From Pseudonocardia autotrophica (lineage in GTDB: Bacteria > Actinomycetota > Actinomycetes > Mycobacteriales > Pseudonocardiaceae): a stretch of DNA of 64,000 bases. The notes beneath the pieces are model-generated. The model saw only the letters and a list, made by a program, of their open reading frames with translations, was not told where the DNA came from and did no database searches. The translations under genes and the position numbers were made by a program. Position 1 is the stretch's first letter; the number at the start of each line of letters is the position of its first letter. This document shows positions 43,870 through 52,651 of the stretch, piece by piece. The DNA lies in contig NZ_AP018920.1 in the NCBI RefSeq assembly GCF_003945385.1, positions 4,092,001 through 4,156,000 on the forward strand. The letters run 5' to 3'.

Positions 43870-44808
43870 GTGGTGAAAGCCGTCGAGGCACTGAAGGACC
43901 GGTTCGGGATCGCTCCGATCCTGAAAGTTCTCGGTGTCGCTGCGTCGACCTACTACGGCTGGCTCGCTCAACAGCGTGACCCGTCGCAGCGGCGCCGCGC
44001 CGACGCCGAGCTACTCGAACAGATCCGCGAGATCCACGACCGCTCCGGGGCGACCTATGGCGTTCCGCGAGTGCACGCGACCCTGCGCCGCCGCGGACGC
44101 CATGTCTCCCGCAAGCGGGTCGAGCGGCTGATGCGCGAGCACGGGCTGCAGGGCACGTTCCTACGCAAGCGCTGGCGTGTCGCCTCGACCAGGCCGAACC
44201 CGCGCCACACCCCGGCTCCGGACCTGGTCAACCGCGACTTCACCGCCGCGGCGCCCGACCGGCTGTGGGCCGCCGACGCCACCCGCATCCCGTGCGGGGA
44301 GGGCGTGTTCTGGCTGGCCGCGGTCCGCGACGCCTTCTCCAACCGCATCGTCGGGTGGCGCTGCTCGGACCGCTGCGACACCGACCTCATCCTCGGCGCG
44401 CTGGAGTACGCGGTCTGGACCCGCAACGTCGCAAGCGGACAGATAATCCATCACTCGGATCGCGGCTCGAACTATACGTCTCTGCGATTCGGGCAGCGCT
44501 TGGAAGACCACGGGATTCTCGCGTCGATGGGGTCGGTCGGCGATTCTTACGATAACGCGCTCATGGAGAACTTCTTCTCCACACTCAAGACCGAGCTCAT
44601 CTACCGGAAATCCTGGCGGAGCCGTGAGGAGGCCGAGAACGAGCTGTTCGCCTACATCGACGGGTGGTACAACACCGAACGCATCCAGGCCCGACTCGGG
44701 TGGCTCTCGCCTGATGAGTACGAGACCACCTGGCGCGACCAGGAGCGCATCATGGACGATCAACCCGCATCACCCGCCGACGAGGCCGACCCGGCCCCGG
44801 TCAGCTAA
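43870..44808 (+). CDS. IS3-family transposase OrfB
   Basis: A 312-residue rve-type integrase: HTH_21 region ATYGVPRVHATLRRRGRHVS, catalytic Asp in RLWAADATRIPCG, second Asp in IHHSDRGSNYTSLRF and Glu in DNALMENFFSTLK, closing with YNTERIQARLGWLSPDEYE. It is in the -1 frame relative to OrfA and the frame is open upstream to the slippery heptamer, so it is probably made as an OrfAB fusion. Because OrfA is interrupted by IS30, this copy should be inactive. Confidence 0.9.
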   Translation: MVKAVEALKDRFGIAPILKVLGVAASTYYGWLAQQRDPSQRRRADAELLEQIREIHDRSGATYGVPRVHATLRRRGRHVSRKRVERLMREHGLQGTFLRKRWRVASTRPNPRHTPAPDLVNRDFTAAAPDRLWAADATRIPCGEGVFWLAAVRDAFSNRIVGWRCSDRCDTDLILGALEYAVWTRNVASGQIIHHSDRGSNYTSLRFGQRLEDHGILASMGSVGDSYDNALMENFFSTLKTELIYRKSWRSREEAENELFAYIDGWYNTERIQARLGWLSPDEYETTWRDQERIMDDQPASPADEADPAPVS

Positions 44809-44838
44809 CCAGCACTCCGAGCCGGCGGGGGAACCTCA

Positions 44839-45528
44839 GGTCCGGAGGGGCGCCCGCGACCAGGCCGTGCCATGCGTAGTCGGACCATGAGCTGGGGGAA
44901 CTGGGTGGTGTCGTTGATGTTGCCGGCCGTCAAGGTAAGCACCAGTGGGCGGCAGCGGCCATCGATCAGGGCGTGAACCTTCGTGGTCAGCCCGCCCCGG
45001 GACCGGCCGATCGCACGATCTGCGGGCTCGACCACTGACGGGCTCGATCGTTGATCACCGCGAGATTTGTTGTGATTCGACCGAGCCCCCTGTGTCCGGG
45101 CCGGTCAGCGCGGCGGTGTCCGGGGCCAGACCCGGCGCGGTCGCAGCGTTGCCGCCGTAGCGGCGCGCCGCGGCGCCGTGCTGGTGCACCCGCACCATCG
45201 AGGAGTCCGCGGCCACCACCCAGTCCAACTCGCCGCGGGCATCGGCACGGGCCTGGACCGCGGCCAGCACCTGGGCCCAGGTGCCGTCCCGGCTCCAACG
45301 GTTGAGCCGCTCGTAGGCGGTCTGCCACGGCCCGAACCGCTCGACCGGGACCTCCCGCCACGCCACCCCCGTCCGGTATTTCCAAGCGATGGCCTCGATC
45401 ACCTGCCGATGATCACGCCACCGCCCGCCACGACGTGGTGTCCGATCAGGCAGCAACGGCTCCAGCACCGCCCAGGCCTCGTCGGAGATCGCTTGTCGAC
45501 CACTCACCATCAACATCATGACCGACAC
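44839..45528 (-). pseudogene. IS5-family (IS427-like) transposase, 3' end lost
   Basis: The first frame from 45528 reads ISDEAWAVLEPLLPD, GGRWRDHRQVIEAIAWKYRT and VAADSSMVRVHQHGAAARRY; the second, starting near 45035, reads ADRAIGRSRGGLTTKVHALI and LTAGNINDTTQFPQLM. Two frames are normal for this group, joined by frameshifting. The gene ends abruptly at the border of the IS3 element, and the missing catalytic Glu part is not found on the other side. Confidence 0.75.
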
Positions 45529-45710
45529 CGCTGATCAAGATCCGGCAGACAATCCCTAGGGGCCGGCCTGAGTGACGACGACAGGCGACTCCGCTCTGCG
45601 TTGACGTGAGCTGTCAACCCGCGCCGGACGGCTCGACCGCGTCACCGAGACCTCTGCCGTTCAGCGCTGACGCGGTACCCGAAGCCGGTCCGGGGTCACG
45701 TCTGGGCCGA
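45529..45710. other. Short spacer, IS5 left end to isochorismatase remnant
   Basis: Probably contains the outer end of the IS5-type element near 45530-45570 (GGCAGACAATCCCTAGGG), but without the partner end the repeat cannot be confirmed. Nothing else was recognised. Confidence 0.3.
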
Positions 45711-46092
45711 TCACCTCGGTCGGAAGGGCACCGCGTCGGGGTCGGCGACGACCTCGACGTCGTCGCCCAGAGGCCATTCGGCCACACGGGCAGCGAGTGC
45801 CGCGGGCACGGCCCGCGACGGTCCTGGCCCGGCCGGGACACAGTAGGTGGCGTGAGCGGTGTGCGGGAGGACAACGCCGTAGCCGCGTGCCAGGGCGCCG
45901 CGAGCGGCGGCGACACACATCTCCGACATCACTCCGCAGATCGCCAGGCGCCGTACCCCGCGCTCGCGCAGGTGTCCGTCGAGTCGGGCGTGAGCGTGAC
46001 GCGAGACACGGTTCGCGACGACAGCGAACCACAGGGGCGTCGACAGATCGCGGACATAGTCGAGCTTGACGGATCGAGGCCATGGCGTATCC
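45711..46092 (-). pseudogene. N-terminally truncated isochorismatase-like hydrolase
   Basis: One frame reads KLDYVRDLSTPLWFAVVANR, HLRERGVRRLAICGVMSEMC and HTAHATYCVPAGPGPSRAV, a cysteine-hydrolase C-terminal two-thirds with the catalytic Cys in VMSEMC. The N-terminal segment with the catalytic Asp is absent and an in-frame stop lies just upstream, so it lacks a start codon. Its lost 5' end is where the promoter of the next gene now stands. Confidence 0.55.
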
Positions 46093-46096
46093 TAAA

Positions 46097-46111
46097 TTGA
46101 ATTCAGTTCAA
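46097..46111. promoter_or_regulatory. Catabolic-locus motif, site A
   Basis: TTGAATTCAGTTCAA, with inverted TTGAA/TTCAA arms, 22 bases before the reductase start. It shares 13 bases with site B (51878-51892) and 12-13 with site C (61441-61455), each just upstream of an operon. Confidence 0.6.
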
Positions 46112-46132
46112 GCACTTGAATAGGTGGCTGTG

Positions 46133-48105
46133 ATGACGCGCGACGAGTCCGACCGGGGTGGGTTGCGTCCAGCGGCGTCCCCGCTGACCGTCGGCGGGCG
46201 CACCCTGTCCAACCGGCTTGTCGTCTCCGCGCACGGGCTGGCCACCGTCACCCACGGCGTCCCGGACGCCCAGGACGCGGTCTACTGGCGGCGACTGGGC
46301 TCCGGTGGCGCAGGGCTGATCGTCGCCGGCGGCACCCAGGTCTCACCAGAGTCGATGCCCCGCAACCGGATCCTCACCGAGGCCTACGACGAGCGGGCCG
46401 CCCCCGGCCTGGCCGCCCGGGCCGCGGCGATGCGCTCCGGTGGCGCGCTCGCCGGCATCCAGCTCGGCCACCTCGGTCGCGAGACGCTCGGCGCTGGGAC
46501 GTTCCTGCCCTTCGTCGCCCCCGGCCCGGTGACCGGGCCGCGGGAACCGGCGCCGGCGCGGCCGCTGGCCACCGACGAGATCGCCCGGATCGCCGAGGAC
46601 TTCCGGCTCAGCACGCGCCGCTGTGCCGAGACCGGGTTCGACGTCGTCGAGATCCACGCCGCGCACGGCTACCTGCTGGCCCAGTTCCTGTCCCGGGCGG
46701 CGAACACCCGCACCGACCGCTACGGCGGCGGCCCGGCGAATCGGGCCCGGGCACTGGCCGAGGTGGTGCGGGCGGTGCGCGAGGGCGCCGGTGACGACGT
46801 CGTGGTCGGGGTCCGGGTCTCGGTCGAGGGCGACGGCCCGGCGCACCTGCGGCTCGAGGAACTCGCCGAGCTGCTGCCGCACGTGCAGGACAGCGCTCCG
46901 TTCGACTATCTGAACCTGACCTGGGGCGACCGTGGCCGCTACGTCCCGGACATGGCGACCGACCGGCCGCCGCTACTGGGCCGGACCCGCGAGCTGCGCG
47001 CCGGCCTCGGCGTCCCGCTGCTGCTGTGTGCCGCGTTCCGGCGGCCGGCCGACATCGCCGAGGCGCTGACCTCCGGCGCCGCCGACCTGGTCGGCTCGGC
47101 CCGCGCGCACATCGCCGATCCTGACTTCGCCGCGAAGGTGCTCGGCGGGCGCGCGGCCGAGATCCGCCCGTGCGTGGCCTGCCTGCAGGACTGCCGCAGC
47201 TACGAGCCGACCGGGCTGTGCGCGGTGAACCCGGAGCTGGCGCCGGCCGGGGAGCCGCGAAAGCCCGCGCGGCCGTGGCGTCCCGCGGGGCACCGGCCGG
47301 CCGGGCCGCGGATCGTGGTCGTCGGCGCCGGCCCGGCCGGGCTGGAGTGCGCGGTCACCGCCGCCGCCCGTCCCGGCGCCGAGGTCACCCTGCTGGAGCG
47401 GGCGCCCCGGATCGGCGGCCAGCTCGTCGCCGCTGCGCGCGCACCGCACCCGGCGGGTGGTCGGACCTGCTCGACTACTACCGGCACCGGCTCGACGCGC
47501 TCGACGTCGACGTGCGGCTCGGTGTCGAGGTCACCGACGCCGACCTCGACGGCGCCGACGAGGTCGTCCGCGCGACCGGGGCCCGGGAGGAGCCGCCGTC
47601 GCTGCCGGGCGCGGTGACCGCGGAGGCCCTGCTCCGCGATCCGGACGTGCTGCTGTCCGGTGTGGACTCGGTGGCGGTGTGCGACGACGGGTTCGGGGGC
47701 TGGTCCGGGATCGGCGCGGTGGAGACGGCGCTCGCGGCCGGGCTGCCCGTCACCCTCGTCGCCCCCGGGGCGGCGTTCGCGCACGGCATCCCGCCCGAGT
47801 CCCGCACCCAGCTGCTCGAACGGCTGGCGGGCCGGCCGCTGACCGTCCGGCTGCCGGCGTCGCCGATGCGCTCCGCGGGCGGCGTGCTGGTGGTCCGCAC
47901 GGCGTTCGACGGCGTGGAGCACGAGGTGCCGGCCGGGCTCGTTGTGCAGGTCGGGACCCGCCGGCCGGTCTCCGTGCCGTTCCCGGACCGCCCGGCGACC
48001 TGGATCGGCGACGCCGTCGCGCCGCGCGGGGTGAGCCACGCGACCGCGGAGGGCCGGGCCGCGGCCGAGGAGGCCGCACTGCGCGGCCCGGACCGGGTCC
48101 GCTGA
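46133..48105 (+). pseudogene. FadH-like NADH:flavin oxidoreductase (Old Yellow Enzyme + FAD domain), one frameshift
   Basis: The N-terminal OYE barrel is complete (TVGGRTLSNRLVVSAHGLAT, EIHAAHGYLLAQFLSRAANT with the catalytic His, RTDRYGG), followed by the 4Fe-4S cysteines in CVACLQDCRSYEPTGLC and the FAD motif VVVGAGPAGLECAV. Near 47455 the frame shifts by one base; the remainder (WSDLLDYYRHRLDALDVDVR ... WIGDAVAPRGVSH) is the expected FAD/NADH domain in another frame. Total about 656 residues, normal for 2,4-dienoyl-CoA-reductase-like enzymes. It may be a true mutation or a sequencing error. It is the first gene of the catabolic locus, with motif A in front. Confidence 0.8.
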
Positions 48106-48118
48106 GCGGTCGCCGCGG

Positions 48119-49237
48119 TCAGGCTGCGGGGAGCAGGACGCCGCGCACGTTCCGGCCGGCCTCCTGGTCGGCGACGCCGTCGTGGATCTTCTCGAGCGGG
48201 TAGCGGGCGGTGACCAGCTTCTCCAGCGGGATCCGACCGCGGCCGTAGAGGTCGAGCAGCGTGCTCAGCCCGTGCCGCGGCGACCACGAACCGGCCAGAC
48301 AACCGCGCACCTGCTTCTCGTAGGACTGGAGGTCGCGCAGGCTCATCCGGACCTCCCGCTCGGCGTCGTCGTGCACGTTGACCACAACGGCACGGCCCTG
48401 CTTGCCGAGCAGCGCCATCGCCTCCGCCATCGCGGCGCCGTCGCCGGTGCCCGCGCAGAGGATCACCTGGTCGGCCATCCGGCCCCGGGTCTCGTCACGC
48501 AGCACCGCCGCGAGCCCGGCCGTCGAGGCGGCGGCGCCGTCCGCACCCAGGTCCGTCGCCGCGTCCCGTTTGGACCCGACCGGGTCGACGGCCCACACCT
48601 GCCCGGCCCCGGCGTACCGAGCGCCGAGCAGCGCCATCGCCCCGATCCCGCCGACCCCGACGACCACCGTGGTGTCGCCGACGCCGACCCCGGCCGTGTT
48701 GACCGCGGCGCCCCAGCCGGTGATGCCGGCGCAGCCGAGCAGGCAGACCTCGTCCAGCGGCAGCGCCGGGTCGCAGCGCACCACGCTGCGCTCGTGGACC
48801 ACCGTGCGGGTGGCGAACGACCCGACGAAGCAGAAGGAGCCGAGGTCGGTGTCCCGGGCGCGCCGCCGCGGGGTCCCGTCGCTCACCGCGAAGCCCTGCG
48901 CGACACCGGCTCCGAGCACGCAGAGGTGCTGACGACCCGCGGTGCAGTCCGGGCAGGTCCCGCACGAGGGCATGAAGGCGAACACCACGTGGTCGCCCTC
49001 GCCGACCAGCGTGACACCCGGGCCGACGGCCTCGACGACCCCGGCGCCCTCGTGGCCACCGACCATCGGCCTGCGCAGCCCCGCGTACCCGCCGGTGAGC
49101 AGGTGCGCGTCGCTGTGGCACAGGCCGGCGGCCTCGATCCGCACCAGGACCTCACCGGCCCGGGGTGGCGCCAGCTCGACCGGCTCGACCGACCACGCGT
49201 CCGCGCCGGGCCAGACCACCGCCGCCCGCTCGCCCAC
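48119..49237 (-). CDS. Zinc-dependent alcohol dehydrogenase (class III / NDMA-dependent type)
   Basis: A 372-residue MDR enzyme. Catalytic zinc ligands are in AGLCHSDAHLLTGG and GGHEGAGVVEAVG; the structural zinc cluster is CGTCPDCTAGRQHLC; the cofactor fold is VVVGVGGIGAMALLGA. It resembles mycobacterial NDMA-dependent alcohol dehydrogenases and would oxidise an alcohol to aldehyde or ketone. It is the last gene of the five-gene operon that begins at 51848. Confidence 0.9.
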   Translation of the reverse strand: MGERAAVVWPGADAWSVEPVELAPPRAGEVLVRIEAAGLCHSDAHLLTGGYAGLRRPMVGGHEGAGVVEAVGPGVTLVGEGDHVVFAFMPSCGTCPDCTAGRQHLCVLGAGVAQGFAVSDGTPRRRARDTDLGSFCFVGSFATRTVVHERSVVRCDPALPLDEVCLLGCAGITGWGAAVNTAGVGVGDTTVVVGVGGIGAMALLGARYAGAGQVWAVDPVGSKRDAATDLGADGAAASTAGLAAVLRDETRGRMADQVILCAGTGDGAAMAEAMALLGKQGRAVVVNVHDDAEREVRMSLRDLQSYEKQVRGCLAGSWSPRHGLSTLLDLYGRGRIPLEKLVTARYPLEKIHDGVADQEAGRNVRGVLLPAA

Positions 49238-49246
49238 GTCCCCTCC

Positions 49247-50734
49247 TCAGTCCGTGCCGGCGGCGAGGGACTCCGCGAGCCGGGTCGCGTCGGGACGCGA
49301 GAGCTTCCCGACCCGGTTCTGCGGCAGCGCGTCGACCACGAACACGTGCTCGGGCCACTTGCCCTTCGCCAGCCCCTCGCCGCCCAGGTGCGTCTGCAGC
49401 GCGTCCAGCCCGAGATCGGGCTGAGTGGTCACGAGCAGCACCGCCACCCGCTCCCCCAGCACGGCGTCCGGGACCGGGACCACGCAGACCTGGTCGACCG
49501 ACGGGTGCCGGGCGACGGCGCTCTCCACCTCGTGGATGTCGATGTTGCGCCCGCCCCGGATGATGATGTCCTTCTCCCGGCCGCGGACCGACACCCGCCC
49601 GTCGGCGTCGAACGACATGAGGTCACCGGTGGTCAGGTAGCCGTCGGCGGTGAGGTCGGGTGCGGTGACCGCACCCGCCCGGGCGTAGCCGGCGAACAGC
49701 GACGGCCCGCGGACCTGGGCGCGCCCGACCGTCCCGGCGGGCACCTCCGCACCGGCCCCGTCGACCACCCGCAGGTGGGTGCCGGGGAACGGCACGCCGT
49801 CGGTACCGAGCCGCACGTCCTCCGGGTCCGACGGCAGCGAGGTGGTGTGCCCCAGGCACTCCGACATCCCGAAGACCCGCAGGAAGCGGGTGCCGAGCCG
49901 CTGCTCGGCGCGGGCCAGCGCGCCGCGGTCCATCGGCCCACCGCCGACCGTCATCGCGCTCATCGCCGACAGCATCCCGGCCTCGGGCGCCTTCATGCCC
50001 ATCTGCAGGGCCATGGTGGGGACGCACATCGTCCACCGGGCGCTGTGCTCGGCCATCAGCGCGACGGCGTCCGGCGGGCTCCACTTCTCGGCCAGCAGGA
50101 TCGGACCGCCGAGCATGAGCGGCAGGTAGAGACCGAAACAGACCGCCGCGGCCGACGACAGCGGCACGAGCGCGGCGACCGGGTCACCGGCGCGCAGCCC
50201 GACGGCCTCGATCGTGGTGCGGCCCGCGTAGCGCAGCGCCGCCTCGGTCTGGACGACCCCCTTGGCCCGGCCGGTCGACCCGGAGGTCAGCCCGATCACG
50301 ACGCCGCCGCCCCACCGGCCCGGACGGGTCGCGGCGCGGCCGCTGAGGCTCCACCCCTCCAGCACCGACGCCCGGGCGGAGCCCACGGCGTCGGCGCCCC
50401 AGGCCCGCGCGGTCGCCGGGGCCGCGATCACGACGTCGGGGTCGAGGTCCTCGCGCGCCGCGGCGAACTCCTGCGGGGTGGCGTGCCCGCTAAGCAGCGC
50501 GAGCGTCCCCTCCACCCGGCCGACCGCCAGCGCGCACACCACGGTCCGCCAGGTGTTCTCGGCCTGGACCAGGACGGTCGGGCCGGGCCCGGTCGCCCCG
50601 GCGAGGGTGTCGGCGAGCTCCCCGGCGGCGGCGAGGACCGCGCCGAGGGTGTGCGGGCCCGTGCCGTCGACCGCGACGACCTGGCCGGGGTCGGTGGTGA
50701 CCCGCCGGTCCAGCTCGGCGACGAGCTCACGCAT
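49247..50734 (-). CDS. Class I acyl-CoA synthetase (AMP-binding)
   Basis: A 495-residue AMP-forming ligase with the P-loop VIGLTSGSTGRAKGVVQ, FGMSECLGH, TTGDLMSFDADGRVSVRGRE and DIIIRGGRNIDIHEVE, and the C-terminal catalytic Lys in QNRVGKLSR. It activates a carboxylic acid to its CoA ester, the entry step of the pathway. Its start overlaps the EthD gene by eight bases and the alcohol dehydrogenase follows after nine bases. Confidence 0.92.
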   Translation of the reverse strand: MRELVAELDRRVTTDPGQVVAVDGTGPHTLGAVLAAAGELADTLAGATGPGPTVLVQAENTWRTVVCALAVGRVEGTLALLSGHATPQEFAAAREDLDPDVVIAAPATARAWGADAVGSARASVLEGWSLSGRAATRPGRWGGGVVIGLTSGSTGRAKGVVQTEAALRYAGRTTIEAVGLRAGDPVAALVPLSSAAAVCFGLYLPLMLGGPILLAEKWSPPDAVALMAEHSARWTMCVPTMALQMGMKAPEAGMLSAMSAMTVGGGPMDRGALARAEQRLGTRFLRVFGMSECLGHTTSLPSDPEDVRLGTDGVPFPGTHLRVVDGAGAEVPAGTVGRAQVRGPSLFAGYARAGAVTAPDLTADGYLTTGDLMSFDADGRVSVRGREKDIIIRGGRNIDIHEVESAVARHPSVDQVCVVPVPDAVLGERVAVLLVTTQPDLGLDALQTHLGGEGLAKGKWPEHVFVVDALPQNRVGKLSRPDATRLAESLAAGTD

Positions 50735-51056
50735 CTGCGGACCGGAACATCTCGCGCTCGTCGCCGAGCAGCGCGATCCGCTTGCCGCGCATCGATCCCA
50801 CGTGTTCCACGGCGGCCTTCCACTCGTCGCTGGCGAGCGCCGCCCGGGCCGACTCCTCGTCGTCGAAGCTCAGCACCGAGAGCCCGTCCCAGCCCTCGGA
50901 CCGCGCCTCCAGGGCGCTGCTCACCGCGGTGTGCCGCCAGGCGCGCAGGCCGGGGAGCGGGTAGGTCATCTCCGCGTGCTCGCCGCGCCACCAGGTGATG
51001 AACTCGTCGTGGGTCCACTCCGGTGGCCGGGCGGCGAGCAGGACGAGGTTGAACAT
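50727..51056 (-). CDS. EthD-domain protein
   Basis: A 109-residue ferredoxin-fold protein: FNLVLLAARPPEWTHDEFIT, WWRGEHAEMTYPLPGLRAWR and the closing EHVGSMRGKRIALLGDE. EthD proteins accompany ether and terpenoid degradation genes and are thought to form small dimeric barrels acting as accessory or isomerase proteins. Function here is inferred only from company. Confidence 0.82.
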   Translation of the reverse strand: MFNLVLLAARPPEWTHDEFITWWRGEHAEMTYPLPGLRAWRHTAVSSALEARSEGWDGLSVLSFDDEESARAALASDEWKAAVEHVGSMRGKRIALLGDEREMFRSADA

Positions 51057-51093
51057 GACGCCTCCTTGCGCAGTGACCGGCGGGCGTGCCGGT

Positions 51094-51486
51094 TCAGATC
51101 GACTCGATGTCCAGCTCTGGCGAGCGGCCGATCATCAGGGCCGTGACCCGGCCGTCGGCGTCGAGCCGGGCCGAGGCGACGAATGTGGACTCGAACGCAC
51201 CGGCGCGGCGGGCCTGGCCGAGCACCAGCTCGTCGCGGCCGACGGCGGCCTCGGACAGCACGTGATGGGTGAGCACGCCCTTCTCCCGCTGGGCCAGGTA
51301 GCCCTCCATCTCGGCGCGGCCACCGGCGAAGTCGGTCGCGGCGCCGCCACCGGTGCCGAAGACGATCGAGAACCGGAAATCCGGCGCGATCAGGTCGAGG
51401 ATCCGCTCCGGGGTGTCCGAGTCGATGGTACTGAACCAGCGGGAGAGCACGCTCGGTGTCGTCGCGCTCGGTGTCGTCGCGCTCAT
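51094..51486 (-). CDS. SnoaL/NTF2-like protein 1
   Basis: A 130-residue NTF2-fold protein with SRWFSTIDSDTPERILDLIA, FRFSIVFGTGGGAATDFAGG and a C-terminal VASARLDADGRVTALMIG. Two NTF2-like genes lie side by side with a four-base overlap; such tandem pairs can form hetero-oligomers acting as hydratases, isomerases or cyclases. The N-terminus has a small repeat (SATTPSATTPS). Confidence 0.75.
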   Translation of the reverse strand: MSATTPSATTPSVLSRWFSTIDSDTPERILDLIAPDFRFSIVFGTGGGAATDFAGGRAEMEGYLAQREKGVLTHHVLSEAAVGRDELVLGQARRAGAFESTFVASARLDADGRVTALMIGRSPELDIESI

Positions 51487-51848
51487 GCCGCCGCCCCCGG
51501 GAGTGGGTACATGGTGAAGCTCGGGTGGAAGAACGCCTGGTAGCGGGCGACCAGCCCGTTCGGCGAGACGAGCGCGACTGCGGAGAACGCTCCGGTGCCC
51601 CGGCCGTCCCGCTCGGTGACGACCCCGTAGACCATCTCCAGGTCGCCGTCGGCCGAGCTGCGCAGCACCGCGTGCTTGCGGCCGACCGGCGGGCGGCCCG
51701 AGACGTAGGCGGCGAGGTCGTCCCGGCCGGAGCCGGTGACCTCACCGTTCGGCAGCGCGATCAGGAACTCGACGTCCGGCTCGACCAGGTCGAGCCCGCT
51801 CAGCGGCTCGGGCCCGTCCAGCCGGGAGTAGTAGTCGACGATAACCAT
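51483..51848 (-). CDS. SnoaL/NTF2-like protein 2
   Basis: A 121-residue NTF2-like protein (VIVDYYSRLDGPEPLSGLDL, EPDVEFLIALPNGEVTGSGR, LVARYQAFFHPSFTMYPLPG). First gene of the five-gene operon; motif B lies 30 bases before its start. Possible partner of the next protein. Reaction unknown. Confidence 0.75.
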   Translation of the reverse strand: MVIVDYYSRLDGPEPLSGLDLVEPDVEFLIALPNGEVTGSGRDDLAAYVSGRPPVGRKHAVLRSSADGDLEMVYGVVTERDGRGTGAFSAVALVSPNGLVARYQAFFHPSFTMYPLPGAAA

Positions 51849-51877
51849 GCGACCGTCCTCTCTGACGGGTTAGTGAG

Positions 51878-51892
51878 TTGAATTCAGTTCTG
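51878..51892. promoter_or_regulatory. Catabolic-locus motif, site B
   Basis: TTGAATTCAGTTCTG, identical to site A over its first 13 bases, in the spacer between the SnoaL-2 gene and the TetR gene, both on the minus strand. It fits an operator for the five-gene operon. Confidence 0.6.
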
Positions 51893-51948
51893 GTGGAACA
51901 CTAGGCCGGTCGGGGCGGCCGGACAAGGGGTCCCGGCCGCCCGCGGGA

Positions 51949-52587
51949 TCACTCCGGGGCGCCGTCGCCGACCATCCGGGCACAGCACCCGCCGATGAAC
52001 TCGGCGATCGACGGCAGCTCCATGGAACCGTCCGGGCGGTACCACCGCCACACGCTGACGACCAGACCGAGCAGGCTGCGCGCCATGATCAGCGGGTCGT
52101 GCCGGGCGAACTCCCCGCGGTCGATGCCGTGCTGGACCAGGTCCGCCCAGTTGCGCTCGATCCGGGCGACGAGCTTGCGGCACGCCTGCCGCTCGGCCTC
52201 CTCCCGCTCCGAGGAACGGCGGCCGGCCAGCAGGGCGATGTTCGACTGCAGGATGCGGTTCTGCTGCACCTCCTGCGGCGAGATCTCGAAGGCCGCCCGC
52301 ACCGCGGCACGCAGCGCGTCGTGCGCGGTACCGGACTCGGCGACGGCGGCCCGGAAGGCGTCGTCGGAGTTGCGCAGCCCGAGCCGCATGATCGTCAGCA
52401 GGCAGTGCGTCTTCGACTCGAAGTAGTGGTAGAGGGCGGGCTGGCCGATCCCGACCCGGTCGGCGACCTCGGACCACTTGGTGGCCTCGAACCCGACCTC
52501 CCCGAAGCACTCGACGGCCGCCGCGAGGATGGCCGGACGCTTGGAGCGGGGACCGTCGTCGGCCTCGGTGAGCGCTGCAATGCTCAT
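51949..52587 (-). CDS. TetR family regulator, candidate regulator of the catabolic locus
   Basis: A 212-residue TetR protein: ILAAAVECFGEVGFEATKWS, EVADRVGIGQPALYHYFESK, and a long C-terminal ligand domain (RKLVARIERNWADLVQHGID) of the TetR_C_33/KstR-like kind. Located between the two main operons and close to motif B, it is the best candidate to bind the shared motif; CoA thioesters are common ligands of such regulators. Confidence 0.87.
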   Translation of the reverse strand: MSIAALTEADDGPRSKRPAILAAAVECFGEVGFEATKWSEVADRVGIGQPALYHYFESKTHCLLTIMRLGLRNSDDAFRAAVAESGTAHDALRAAVRAAFEISPQEVQQNRILQSNIALLAGRRSSEREEAERQACRKLVARIERNWADLVQHGIDRGEFARHDPLIMARSLLGLVVSVWRWYRPDGSMELPSIAEFIGGCCARMVGDGAPE

Positions 52588-52651
52588 CGTGGGGAACCTT
52601 TCGCGTGGCGGTGCCCCCAGCGTAACGACCGGCCCGCACCGGCTCCGGTTC

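Larger units (their letters stand above)
42336..43876 (+). pseudogene. IS3 OrfA disrupted by IS30
   Basis: The first part (42336-42602) reads MAAPKKYPDELRERAVRLYR, PVIRRLAEQLGVHHEALRNW and the leucine zipper ELRRLRKENTELRRANEILK. After removal of 42603-43827 and one GAGC copy, the frame continues ASAFFAQEMDPTRKKW and stops at 43876. The motif T-TTT-TTC at 43834-43840 is a classical -1 frameshift heptamer in the right phase to produce the OrfAB fusion. Confidence 0.8.
42273..44838 (+). mobile_element. IS3-family element interrupted by IS30
   Basis: Ends are TGAGGTTCCCCCGC-TT-GCTCGGAG (42273-42296) and its complement at 44815-44838 with two mismatches. Without the inserted IS30 element and its duplicated GAGC the element is 1337 bases, normal for IS3. 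No target duplication was found at the outer borders, which suggests later rearrangement on at least one side. Confidence 0.8.

Noticed and set aside
48182..50998. 938-codon open frame on the plus strand across the alcohol dehydrogenase and acyl-CoA synthetase
   Set aside because: It runs antisense to two well-defined enzymes and shows no family signature.
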